Origin: JAHJKV01 sp963678135
Lineage (GTDB): Bacteria; Desulfobacterota; Desulfovibrionia; Desulfovibrionales; Desulfovibrionaceae
DNA length: 64,000 bases
Assembly (NCBI GenBank): GCA_963678135.1
Contig: OY782667.1
Location: forward strand, 1,674,001-1,738,000
Reading direction: 5' to 3'
Within the stretch, counting starts at the first letter, position 1. Each line of letters begins with the position of its first letter. A model generated the notes under the pieces. That model saw nothing but the letters and a program-made list of their open reading frames with translations, did no database searches and was not told the origin of the DNA. The translations under genes and the position numbers were made by a program. Positions 10,550 through 18,601 of this stretch are shown here, one piece after another.

Positions 10550-12007
10550 TCATTTACGCCAAAATTCAGGGACAAACAAAACAACTACGGTGTAAATTTC
10601 AAGACGCCCTAGCACCATAAGCAGCGTCAATACCCATTTTGCACAATCAGGCAAATGCGCGAAATTATCAGTCGGGCCGACAGCACCAAGCCCAGGGCCA
10701 ATATTACCAATACAGGCCAAAGCAGCAGCAAAACTTGTCAAAAGATCCACTCCGCTTGCTGCCACAACAAAAGCTCCCAGCACAAACAATAAAAGCCAAA
10801 GTACAAAAAAAGCCCAAATACCGGAAAGTACTCCGGCAGGAACAACCTGACCATTGACTTTGACTTGCGTCACACTGCGCGGATGAATAAGCTGGATCAA
10901 TTCCCGATATGAATGTTTAAGCAATAATTGAATACGCATGACCTTCATGCCTCCACCAGTGGAACCAGCACATCCACCAACAAACATCAGCATAAGCAGT
11001 ATAGCTTGCGCTAAAGAAGGCCAGAGTTCAAAATCTGCTGTGGCAAAACCTGTGGTGGTCACAATTGCAGCGACTTGGAAAGAACCGTAGCGAAGCGCAT
11101 CCCAAAAATTGCCATAATTCTGGTGAAGCATAGTCCACACGGTGATCACAGCAGTTGCAATAAAAAAAATGCCCATAAAAAAACGAAATTCAGCATCTTT
11201 GAACATTTTCATCGGGCGACCGCTTAAAAGCAAAAAATGTAATGAAAAATTTATGCCTGCAATAATCATAAAAACGGTTATGACATAATCAATATATGCG
11301 GAATTAAATGCAGCCACTGAAGTATTCCGAGTAGAAAAACCTCCAGTCGCCATTGTGCCAAAGGTGTGACACAAGGAGTCAAAAATATCCATGCCACCAA
11401 GTAGCAGCAACATTGTTTCCAGCACAGAGAAAAGTAAATATACTTTCCACAAGAGCATTGCCGTATCCTTGATGCGCGGTCGCAATTTATCAGGAATTGG
11501 CCCTGGCACCTCAGCCTTATAGAGCTGCATTCCTCCCACACCTAAAAAAGGTAAAATAGCAAGCGAAAGGACAATAATACCCATGCCCCCTAACCAATGT
11601 GTTAAGGAACGCCAAAACAGCAGCCCCTTGGCTACGGATTCAATGTCCGTCAATACACTGGAACCTGTGGTGGAAAAACCAGAAAGAGATTCAAAGAGAC
11701 AGTCCGTAAATGAGGCACCAAAAACATCCCCAAACCAAAAAGGTAAAGCACCAAAAACTCCAGCTGCAAACCAGCCCAAGCCAACTATTGCCATGCCTTC
11801 ACGGTGGTTCATGCCCCGTTCAGAAGCAGGAACTCGACAAGTAATAAAAAAAATCAAACCACAGGAAACGCTCACTATAATAGAATACACAAGAGGCAAT
11901 TGCCCTGCATCATTATAGTATATGGAAAAAGCCAAAGCACAGAGCATGGTTAAGCCAATGCACATAACCAAGGCACCAATGACATGTAAAATATACTTAA
12001 GACGCAT
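10550..12007 (-). CDS. trkH: Trk system potassium uptake protein TrkH
   Basis: TrkH is the ion-translocating membrane subunit of the Trk potassium transporter, normally gated by the cytoplasmic ring protein TrkA. The 485-residue, highly hydrophobic sequence contains the repeated pore-loop units with selectivity glycines, for example TTGSS, TGGFSTRN, TTGFAT and ACIGNIGPGLG, and the GGCAGSTGGG segment before the third pore region. The length matches the family. It starts directly after the trkA stop, so the two genes are co-transcribed in the order trkA-trkH. The regulator gene appears frameshifted, which would leave TrkH without a normal gating partner. Confidence 0.95.
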   Translation of the reverse strand: MRLKYILHVIGALVMCIGLTMLCALAFSIYYNDAGQLPLVYSIIVSVSCGLIFFITCRVPASERGMNHREGMAIVGLGWFAAGVFGALPFWFGDVFGASFTDCLFESLSGFSTTGSSVLTDIESVAKGLLFWRSLTHWLGGMGIIVLSLAILPFLGVGGMQLYKAEVPGPIPDKLRPRIKDTAMLLWKVYLLFSVLETMLLLLGGMDIFDSLCHTFGTMATGGFSTRNTSVAAFNSAYIDYVITVFMIIAGINFSLHFLLLSGRPMKMFKDAEFRFFMGIFFIATAVITVWTMLHQNYGNFWDALRYGSFQVAAIVTTTGFATADFELWPSLAQAILLMLMFVGGCAGSTGGGMKVMRIQLLLKHSYRELIQLIHPRSVTQVKVNGQVVPAGVLSGIWAFFVLWLLLFVLGAFVVAASGVDLLTSFAAALACIGNIGPGLGAVGPTDNFAHLPDCAKWVLTLLMVLGRLEIYTVVVLFVPEFWRK

Positions 12008-12574
12008 TTAAATACGCTCTGCTTTGGAAGCTAAAACAGACTCCACCTTAGGTATAGTATTGCGTGTAGACAAAATAACCAATCTATCACCGGTTTCAAT
12101 TATGGTATCCCCTCGCGGAACAATAACCTCGGTTCCTCTTTGAAAGCAAAGAATCAGTGCACCGCGTGGAAATTTTATATCCATAACTCGTTTGTTGGTT
12201 AGCTTTCCTGTTTCTTCCGCAACATACTCTAAAACCTCTGCCTCTTCTCCCTTAATCGCTACAGCAGAGAGTACCTTGCCCTTTCGTATATAGGTTAAAA
12301 TAGTATTTACGGCAGCCAAACGTGGATTAACTACATGATCAATACCAATGGGCTTGATAAGTGGCATGTATGCAAAATTATTGATTCGGACAATGGTTTC
12401 ACGCGCCCCCATCTTCTTTGCCAGCAAGCAGGTTAAAATATTCATTTCTTCTTCGCCTGTGACAGCGATAACCATATCCAGCTCACCGACATTTTCTTCT
12501 TCAAGTAGGCTATGATCAGTGCCGTCGCCCTGTAAAATAATAGGTCTATTCAAAGTCTCGAAAGATACGCGCAA
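12008..12574 (-). CDS. trkA: TrkA, C-terminal fragment after a frameshift
   Basis: This frame carries most of the second RCK module of TrkA: the continuation starting ETLNRPIILQGDGTD, the rest of the Rossmann fold and a second RCK_C domain ending in DRLVILSTRNT. The apparent start is a TTG that overlaps the upstream fragment by 25 bases. The first beta-strand and the glycine-rich nucleotide motif of this module (LIVGGGNIGHR) are encoded in the other frame, so the fragment alone could not bind nucleotide normally. Inserting one base near 12558-12561 would join the frames as YLS-ETLNR. It is either a real mutation or a sequence error. Confidence 0.8.
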   Translation of the reverse strand: MRVSFETLNRPIILQGDGTDHSLLEEENVGELDMVIAVTGEEEMNILTCLLAKKMGARETIVRINNFAYMPLIKPIGIDHVVNPRLAAVNTILTYIRKGKVLSAVAIKGEEAEVLEYVAEETGKLTNKRVMDIKFPRGALILCFQRGTEVIVPRGDTIIETGDRLVILSTRNTIPKVESVLASKAERI

Positions 12575-13371
12575 CGCTCAGGGTCAAGATCAACAACACG
12601 GGTATGGTAAAATTTATTATCTAATGATTTTGCAAGTCTATGCCCAATATTGCCGCCTCCAACAATCAAAACGGAATTAATGGCTTTTTTCTTAAGCCCT
12701 AATCGCTCAAGCACTTCATCCTGCTGCGTGATTTCACAGGCCACATACACAACATCCCCAAGTTGTATAATATCTTCACCAGAGGGAATAATCAATTTGT
12801 CGTCTCGAACCATTGCAGCTATAACAACATCAACATCTCCAATAGTTTCGCGCAGGCGAGTTAATTTTACACCAATCAAGGGAGATTCATCAGGCAAATT
12901 CAGCCCGATAAGACGTATTTTACCTCCGGCAAATTCATTGATTTCAACCGCCCCCGGTACAGACATCAAACGCAAAATTGAATGTACGACTTCTTGTTCA
13001 GGATTAATAAGGCGAGAAATGCCCATTGCACCACTCGTCAGTAAGGAAGCGTGTTCATCATATTCTTCTCGTCTGGCGCGAGCTAAAGAGATAATTTGAG
13101 GGGCTAATTGCTTGGCAAAATAGCAGGCCATCAAGTTTATTTCGTCTGAATCAGTTACCGCTAAAAGAAGGTGTGCTTCCTTAATCCCTGCATCAAGTAA
13201 AGTTGCTGGACTCGCACCAGAACCGTGCATGGTCTGCACATCCAAAGTCTCAGCCACACGGGTCAAGGCTTCGGCCTTTTTGTCTATGACAACAACGTGT
13301 TTATGCTCTCCGGCCAGCCTTCTGGCAATATGATACCCAACTTCTCCAGCACCAACGATAATAATTCGCAC
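12550..13371 (-). CDS. trkA: TrkA, N-terminal fragment before a frameshift
   Basis: TrkA is the NAD(H)/ATP-binding cytoplasmic regulator of the Trk potassium channel and is built from two RCK modules. This 273-residue fragment has the complete first module (Rossmann motif IIVGAGEVGYHIA at the N-terminus, then an RCK_C domain) and the beginning of the second (VLIVGGGNIGHRLA). It runs out of frame after DPERCAYLS at a TGA. The two fragments together would make about 455 residues, the normal TrkA length. The neighbour trkH is intact. Confidence 0.85.
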   Translation of the reverse strand: MRIIIVGAGEVGYHIARRLAGEHKHVVVIDKKAEALTRVAETLDVQTMHGSGASPATLLDAGIKEAHLLLAVTDSDEINLMACYFAKQLAPQIISLARARREEYDEHASLLTSGAMGISRLINPEQEVVHSILRLMSVPGAVEINEFAGGKIRLIGLNLPDESPLIGVKLTRLRETIGDVDVVIAAMVRDDKLIIPSGEDIIQLGDVVYVACEITQQDEVLERLGLKKKAINSVLIVGGGNIGHRLAKSLDNKFYHTRVVDLDPERCAYLSRL

Positions 13372-13473
13372 GAGGCAAACGCTCCTGATAAATTCATCCT
13401 ACAGCGTACTATGATACATATATTTTACGCTTCTTTGAGACAAGAAGCAACAAGAGTAAAATGCCCTTATCTC

Positions 13474-15792
13474 TTAGCGTATAGCGTACAAACGAACGCC
13501 TTGAGCCGTGTCTTCTACTCTGTAGCCAAGCTGGGCAAGTGTATCACGGATACGATCTGACTCCGCAAAATTTTTATCTTTGCGGGCTTGCAGACGCTGC
13601 TGAACTAAAACCTGTATTTTTTCAGGCCACTCGCTACGCGGAAGAGGCAGCAAGGATTCATCTAAAATATTCAATACTCTATTAATTTTCCGAAGCTCAC
13701 GAAGGCAGGCTTTAGCAGAAGCTGTATTCATCATATCTTGAGCGCAGAGCGTACTTATATTTTTGCTAAACTGAAATAATTTTGGCCAAAAATGATGCAA
13801 AGATACATTGGCTTCCATCGCTTCCGTAAAGCCTGTTTTAAGATCAAAAATTGCTTGTTCTGCTTCATGGATAAGCGCATTTTCAGCATTTTTGGCAGTG
13901 TGGTTTGTATCATGGATCAAAAGTAACGTTCCAACTGTTTCCTGCACACGAGTCCAATTCCGAACCCACATAAATATCGACTCTTGCGTGGCCAAAAGTG
14001 GCTTATGATACGCGCCGGACAAAAGCCACATACGCAGTGCTTTTGCATTGCCAGCAAATGTGAGCAGATCGTTTATTCCATATTCTGCCTCTGATTCTAC
14101 TTGTGCATTCATCAGCCAAATATTGGGCTCTTTATTTGCTGCACCTAAAAGAGCTCGCAAATTTTCCAAATGTGGAAAGCGATGTGCTTCAGAAGCCAGC
14201 AAAATATCTATATGCTCAAGTTCGCTCGCAGCAGCTCCGGTCATTTGTAAAAACCAACTTGGGCGAACTTTTCCCCATTGGCTTTCCAAGGCTTCTCCCT
14301 CTTTAATGTCCTGTAAGCTGGCACGTTTGAAAAGCGTAAAATCTTTGGAATTATCTTTAAGGTATGTATCAGAAATTATACGCCCCATGCCGGCTTTTTC
14401 CATATCCACGCAGGCCATTGTCCCGTAGCGAGCATCACGAGTCACATCAAAATACACACTGCGTAATTTTTCATAGGCCAAACCTTTACCGGTCAGGGAT
14501 TGAACCAGTTCAAGACTTAAAGCATTTCCAGCAGAAGCTGGAACAAAACAAATATTTTCACCCAAGCCAAGTGTATGCGCTATTTTTTTTAAGGTATGTA
14601 TTTTATCATGTATAAAATCAGTGCGCTTTTTTTGCTTTTGCCGGGCAAGGCTCAGGGTTCGATCGTCTAAATCCGCCAGTCCAACGGCCATTGTCACCTG
14701 TCCGCCTTTATACTCAAGCCAACGAGCCAAAACATCGCCGAGAACCATACGTCGCCAAGCATCAGGATCGTCCGGTGTCTCCATACCCGGCCCTATGGTA
14801 AATAAAGTCTTTGTTGCGCCATAGGCCACGGTTTTGTGTGCACAAGTATCCATGGATACAAGCTGCACCCCAAGATAGGAAGGAGACGCAAAAAGTGATG
14901 TCGAAAGATACCGCTCGCCAGAATCAGGGAAAATAGTAACAAGAGTGCCTTGTTGTCCTTGGTTGGCAAGGGTTTCAGCTATTTTAAGTGCCCCTGCTAA
15001 GGCTGCCCCTGAACTCATGCCCACAAAAAGTCCTTCCTCTTTTGCTAAACGGCGCGTCAATGCAAAAGCAATTTCATCCTCCACATGAATAATATTATCT
15101 GGCGCATTACGATCCCAAATCCCGGGAGGATAGGATTCAAGCATATTTTTAAGCCCTTGTATCTTATGACCAGCATACGGCTCGACAGCTATAACTTTGA
15201 CCGCATCACTTTCAAGTCTCATGCGCTTGGTAATCCCCATACAAGTTCCTGTGGTACCAATAGAGCTGACCACATGTGTTACTTGTCCGGCTGTTTGTTC
15301 CCATATTTCACGGCCAGTACCCTTAAAATGCGCCTCAATTGATGACAAATTATTATACTGATCCATTAAAACATATTTTTCAGGTGATTCCCGGTACAAA
15401 CGGTATGCTTCTTCAATGGCTCCATCTGTAGAAAGATGTCCGGGAGTAAGTCGTATATCCGCTCCATACCCCTTTAAGATCATTTTTCGTTCTTCACTTG
15501 CCAATTCACTCATAAGCAGCATGAGGCGGTAGCCTTTGACTGCTGCAACCATAGCAAGGCCAATACCTGTATTGCCACTGGTTGCTTCAATAATGATTTT
15601 ATCAGCAGTAAGTTCACCGGACTTTTCAGCAGCTTCAATCATGGCTAAAGCAACCCGATCTTTTATAGACCCCCCCGGATTGACTGATTCAACTTTTGCC
15701 AAAATACGAATAGCCGGACCATAAGGATTGAGCTTGGTGAGTTCCACCAGCGGTGTATTTCCTATGCGTTTTAATACATCCTTATAGATCAT
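13474..15792 (-). CDS. cysK: Cysteine synthase fused to a degenerate cysteinyl-tRNA synthetase-like domain
   Basis: Residues 1 to about 300 are an O-acetylserine sulfhydrylase, which makes cysteine from O-acetylserine and sulfide with PLP. The PLP lysine lies in VNPGGSIKDR (about residue 44), the substrate loop is TSGNTG and the phosphate loop is IGTTGT. The remaining 450 or so residues align by eye with cysteinyl-tRNA synthetase: GDVLARWLEYKGG, ADLDDRTL, FPHLEN, and a C-terminus with RIRDTLAQLGYRVEDTAQG. The catalytic signatures are lost: the HIGH region reads ETPDDPDAWRR, the KMSKS region reads ESEAEYGIN, and the zinc ligands are largely replaced. The ATG at 15792 has AAGGA upstream and matches the CysK start; the frame is open 28 codons further. 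The fused domain cannot be a normal synthetase; its role is unknown. Confidence 0.9.
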   Translation of the reverse strand: MIYKDVLKRIGNTPLVELTKLNPYGPAIRILAKVESVNPGGSIKDRVALAMIEAAEKSGELTADKIIIEATSGNTGIGLAMVAAVKGYRLMLLMSELASEERKMILKGYGADIRLTPGHLSTDGAIEEAYRLYRESPEKYVLMDQYNNLSSIEAHFKGTGREIWEQTAGQVTHVVSSIGTTGTCMGITKRMRLESDAVKVIAVEPYAGHKIQGLKNMLESYPPGIWDRNAPDNIIHVEDEIAFALTRRLAKEEGLFVGMSSGAALAGALKIAETLANQGQQGTLVTIFPDSGERYLSTSLFASPSYLGVQLVSMDTCAHKTVAYGATKTLFTIGPGMETPDDPDAWRRMVLGDVLARWLEYKGGQVTMAVGLADLDDRTLSLARQKQKKRTDFIHDKIHTLKKIAHTLGLGENICFVPASAGNALSLELVQSLTGKGLAYEKLRSVYFDVTRDARYGTMACVDMEKAGMGRIISDTYLKDNSKDFTLFKRASLQDIKEGEALESQWGKVRPSWFLQMTGAAASELEHIDILLASEAHRFPHLENLRALLGAANKEPNIWLMNAQVESEAEYGINDLLTFAGNAKALRMWLLSGAYHKPLLATQESIFMWVRNWTRVQETVGTLLLIHDTNHTAKNAENALIHEAEQAIFDLKTGFTEAMEANVSLHHFWPKLFQFSKNISTLCAQDMMNTASAKACLRELRKINRVLNILDESLLPLPRSEWPEKIQVLVQQRLQARKDKNFAESDRIRDTLAQLGYRVEDTAQGVRLYAIR

Positions 15793-15910
15793 CGGTAGTC
15801 CTTGTTGCGCTAAACATGTTTTTGTATGATGTGTGCCATAGTTACGGCAAAAGACCTTTGCTCGCAAGCCTATCAAGACAAGACTTGCTTTTCCATACGC
15901 AGCATGTCAA

Positions 15911-15929
15911 TTTTTGTGTTGCACAAAAA
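15911..15929. promoter_or_regulatory. Perfect inverted repeat between cysK and the divergent membrane gene
   Basis: TTTTTGTG-TTG-CACAAAAA is a perfect 8-bp inverted repeat with a 3-base spacer. It lies between two divergent start codons (cysK at 15792 and the membrane protein at about 15969), the usual place for an operator. The TTGTG/CACAA halves recall Rex- or CRP-type half-sites, but the spacing differs, so the binding factor is not assigned. Confidence 0.4.
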
Positions 15930-15968
15930 TATCGTAAAAAAATAGAAACTGTCTATATGGAGATGAGT

Positions 15969-16871
15969 ATGGATTTGTTGATTTCTCCTTCTCTTTTTTG
16001 TTTGACTCTTCTCGCTGTTTTGAGCGCAAGCACTGCGTGTGGTGCAACGTTTATAGCCTTTTGTAGCGAAGTTCATGCCTATTTTTCAAAAAAAATTTTT
16101 TATAAAAAATTTTCCGAGCAAATGAGCATTTTTGCTCTTGGCAATCTACTTTTTACCACTTTGTGTGGTGCTCTTTGTCTGAGCTATCTCATATTGCAAA
16201 AAAAGAATATCCATGCTGCTTTTTTAGGGCAATCCCCCTTAGCTCTTGTAGTCGCCTCAGTGGGATTTACACTTTTTATGCTCGCTCTATTAAAAGGCAG
16301 TAGAACAGGTAAAAATAACAAAGGACATCTGTTGCTGACTTCTCTTGCAGCTCTTGCTTGTTTGATAACCCTTATAAGCAGTTTGGCTGCTGTCAAATAT
16401 GCCTTGTACACAGCCGAAACTCCAGCATTGCAGGTTTTGCTTTTTCCGCCTCTTAGATCTATGCACTGGCCTGTGCTTTTACTGCTCATTATACTTTTTC
16501 TTATCTATGGCAGTGGAATTGGCCTCAGCTACTTATTTTTCCGTAGAAAACGCGATGATTTTGGGAGAGATTATTATAATTTTGCGCTGCTCTTAGCCCT
16601 ACGCTGGGCAATAGGCGCAAGCCTTGCGCTGCTCATATTTTCAGCATGGATATGGGCAAGTAGCCAAGTGATTCAAACAGCAGTCAAAACCTTATCTTTG
16701 TATGAACTGGCTTGTTGTGGACTTTTTGCACTGTGCTTTTTTTCTTGGTTATTCTCTTTTTTCACGAAAAAACCATTGCAAGCTAAAATAATAATTACCA
16801 GTGCCTCAGTTTTGCTGTGTATAATATATTGCCTTGCCGGTTTTGCTTTCCGCACTGTATTGCTTCTCTAA
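15969..16871 (+). CDS. Unknown integral membrane protein (about eight transmembrane helices)
   Basis: I do not recognise this family. From the ATG at 15969 the protein has 300 residues and about eight hydrophobic segments, separated by short charged loops such as RRKRDDFGRDYY and FFTKKPLQAK, and no large soluble domain. The ATG at 15969 is chosen because GGAG (15959-15962) lies six bases upstream; an in-frame ATG at 15957 is also possible. It is divergent from cysK, and the two share a 176-base promoter region containing a perfect palindrome, so co-regulation with cysteine synthesis is conceivable but unproven. Confidence 0.7.
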   Translation: MDLLISPSLFCLTLLAVLSASTACGATFIAFCSEVHAYFSKKIFYKKFSEQMSIFALGNLLFTTLCGALCLSYLILQKKNIHAAFLGQSPLALVVASVGFTLFMLALLKGSRTGKNNKGHLLLTSLAALACLITLISSLAAVKYALYTAETPALQVLLFPPLRSMHWPVLLLLIILFLIYGSGIGLSYLFFRRKRDDFGRDYYNFALLLALRWAIGASLALLIFSAWIWASSQVIQTAVKTLSLYELACCGLFALCFFSWLFSFFTKKPLQAKIIITSASVLLCIIYCLAGFAFRTVLLL

Positions 16872-16909
16872 GCTCATACTCTCTGACAAGTATTAAGCAT
16901 TATAAATAA

Positions 16910-16941
16910 CTGGACTGTCGTGACTTATGCGTAGAATGAGA
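16910..16941. repeat. Degenerate copy of the intergenic hairpin repeat
   Basis: CTGGACTGTCG followed by TGACTT and GCGTAGAATGA resembles the repeat with several stem mismatches, and it sits just after the stop of the membrane gene. This is an old copy judged by eye. Confidence 0.4.
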
Positions 16942-16980
16942 AAAAGAATATACAGAGTGAGAGAAGAGAGGGAGTTAAAT

Positions 16981-17010
16981 AAAAAAAGGTCGATTATATA
17001 ACCGACCTTT
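16981..17010 (-). terminator. Rho-independent terminator of the kor operon
   Basis: Stem AAAGGTCG/CGACCTTT with a short AT-rich loop; on the minus strand it is followed by a run of seven T. It lies about 135 bases beyond the korC stop and may also act weakly on the plus strand for the membrane gene. Confidence 0.65.
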
Positions 17011-17040
17011 GTATAAATCAATTTTCAAATTATTAATGAC

Positions 17041-17123
17041 ACATGCTCTTATTTATTACACATGCTCTTATTGATTACACATGCTCTTATCTATGACATA
17101 TGCTCTTATCTATGACATATGCT
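17041..17123. repeat. 19-bp tandem repeat downstream of korC
   Basis: About 4.4 units with the core ATGCTCTTAT: 17041-17059, 17060-17078, 17079-17097, 17098-17116, then a partial unit. Units differ by a few substitutions. The array lies between the korC stop and its terminator, in the 3' untranslated region. Confidence 0.9.
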
Positions 17124-17145
17124 CGTCTGTGTTTCACTGTATTTA

Positions 17146-17757
17146 CTACACATCTTCGTGCCCGTCTTCTGTTTCCCCCTGCCCTTTCCAAGCTTCTGGT
17201 TCATCTCCAAAATTCTTTTTCGCTTCCCTGTACCCAAGATTAAATGCTTTGACATTAATATCTTGAATTTTCGGTGGCAAGGCTTCTTTAAGACAAGTAC
17301 GCATGGTACGTTGATCCACAAAAGGTAATAAATAAGAAATAGCACCTAAAACAAGCGTATTCATAGCCTGAGCAATGCCTATTTTTGCTTTTGCCATTTC
17401 CGTAAAAGGCAAACCAAGGAAAATATTCGTAGGTGGTTGCGTTACCAAATCAGATTCCACTAAAAGAATGCCACCGGGCTTAAGATACCGATAATAGGTA
17501 TTGCAAGCCTCTTGCGAAAGAGCCACAAGCAAATCCAAATTCTCTGCTTTAGGGTAACTAATGGTGTCTGAACTAATGACCAGATCACATTTACTGGAAC
17601 CACCGCGTGCCTCCGGACCATAGCTCTGAGTTTGAGTAACATTATAATCATGCCCCAAAGCCAGTCCTGAGCCAAGCACGCGCCCTAAGGTAATGATACC
17701 CTGACCGCCTGTGCCTGAAAGACGGATTTCAAATCGCTCTAAATGTATTTTACTCAT
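17146..17757 (-). CDS. korC: 2-oxoacid:ferredoxin oxidoreductase, gamma subunit
   Basis: This is the gamma subunit of a four-subunit 2-oxoacid:ferredoxin oxidoreductase, most likely 2-oxoglutarate synthase, which couples CoA-dependent oxidative decarboxylation (or its reverse) to ferredoxin. The 203-residue protein opens with RLSGTGGQGIITLG and the SYGPEARGG block typical of gamma subunits, which contribute to the CoA-binding region. It overlaps the korB stop by four bases (ATGA). It is the last gene in the order korD-korA-korB-korC. The exact oxoacid cannot be fixed from sequence; 2-oxoglutarate is favoured because of the separate alpha and gamma chains and the gene order. Confidence 0.9.
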   Translation of the reverse strand: MSKIHLERFEIRLSGTGGQGIITLGRVLGSGLALGHDYNVTQTQSYGPEARGGSSKCDLVISSDTISYPKAENLDLLVALSQEACNTYYRYLKPGGILLVESDLVTQPPTNIFLGLPFTEMAKAKIGIAQAMNTLVLGAISYLLPFVDQRTMRTCLKEALPPKIQDINVKAFNLGYREAKKNFGDEPEAWKGQGETEDGHEDV

Positions 17758-18599
17758 TTTCCACCCCCGGCAAGATTCTCCTTGAGGGTATTGTAACGAT
17801 CTTCAAGACCCGCTTCCAAAGTATTATTCACAAACACACCGGTAGGGAATTTATCTTTACGCTGTGTTTCACTCATTTCCTGCCATCTCTCTAAAGGTAC
17901 CGCACCTTTCTTGAGTGCAGTGTACATTTCCACCGGAGATTTGTGCTTATTTTTACGACCATATTGTGTATGACACGGACTAAAAACTTCAACCATGGAA
18001 AAACCAGGATGCACAATAGCCTCGGAAATAATTCTATCCAGCTGCTGAGCATGGAAGCTCGTACCACGCGCTACATAATTAGCACCGGCAGCTTGTACCA
18101 ACTCAACAAAGTCAAAATTCTTTTCCAGTAGCCCATATGGCGAGGTCATGGAAAAAGAACCAGCAGGCGTGGCCGGTGAAGCCTGACCTCCGGTCATCCC
18201 GTAGATATTATTATTTAAGATAATAGCAGTAATTCCAATATTACGCCGAGCAGCATGAATTAAATGATTGCCACCGATAGACAAGGAATCTCCATCACCC
18301 ATGATAACAATAACATTAAGCTTCGGAGAGGCCATTTTAATGCCGGTGGCAAAAGTTAATGCCCTGCCATGCGTAGCGTGCACTGTATTAAAATCAACAT
18401 ATACGGCCAAACGTCCAGAACAACCAATGCCTGCCACAACGCACACATCATCTTTGTCCAGTTGAAGACCATGAATACTTCGCACTAAAGATCCCAAAAC
18501 GATCCCATGCCCACAGCCGGGGCAAAGTACATGTGGGAACTTTTTATTATGCCTCAAGTACTGATGAATAATTTGATTTCCACTAGGTTCTTTGCTCAT
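17754..18599 (-). CDS. korB: 2-oxoacid:ferredoxin oxidoreductase, beta subunit (TPP-binding)
   Basis: The beta subunit binds thiamine pyrophosphate and a [4Fe-4S] cluster. The TPP motif runs from MGDGDSLSIGGNH to the NNN of ILNNNIYGMTGGQ, and CPGCGHG and AGIGCSG supply cluster cysteines near the N-terminus. At 281 residues it has the usual length. It starts two bases after the korA stop and overlaps korC, so the operon is tightly coupled. It acts in the cytoplasm with the other Kor subunits. Confidence 0.93.
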   Translation of the reverse strand: MSKEPSGNQIIHQYLRHNKKFPHVLCPGCGHGIVLGSLVRSIHGLQLDKDDVCVVAGIGCSGRLAVYVDFNTVHATHGRALTFATGIKMASPKLNVIVIMGDGDSLSIGGNHLIHAARRNIGITAIILNNNIYGMTGGQASPATPAGSFSMTSPYGLLEKNFDFVELVQAAGANYVARGTSFHAQQLDRIISEAIVHPGFSMVEVFSPCHTQYGRKNKHKSPVEMYTALKKGAVPLERWQEMSETQRKDKFPTGVFVNNTLEAGLEDRYNTLKENLAGGGK

Positions 18600-18601
18600 G
18601 G

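Noticed and set aside
12550..12574. In-frame selenocysteine TGA explaining the trkA break, given selB nearby
   Set aside because: Reading through the TGA in the same frame does not continue the TrkA sequence; homology resumes in a different frame, so it is a frameshift and not a Sec codon.
15793..15876. A 28-residue N-terminal extension of the cysteine synthase
   Set aside because: The family start MIYKDVLKRIGNTP coincides with an ATG that has AAGGA upstream; the extension is not CysK-like.
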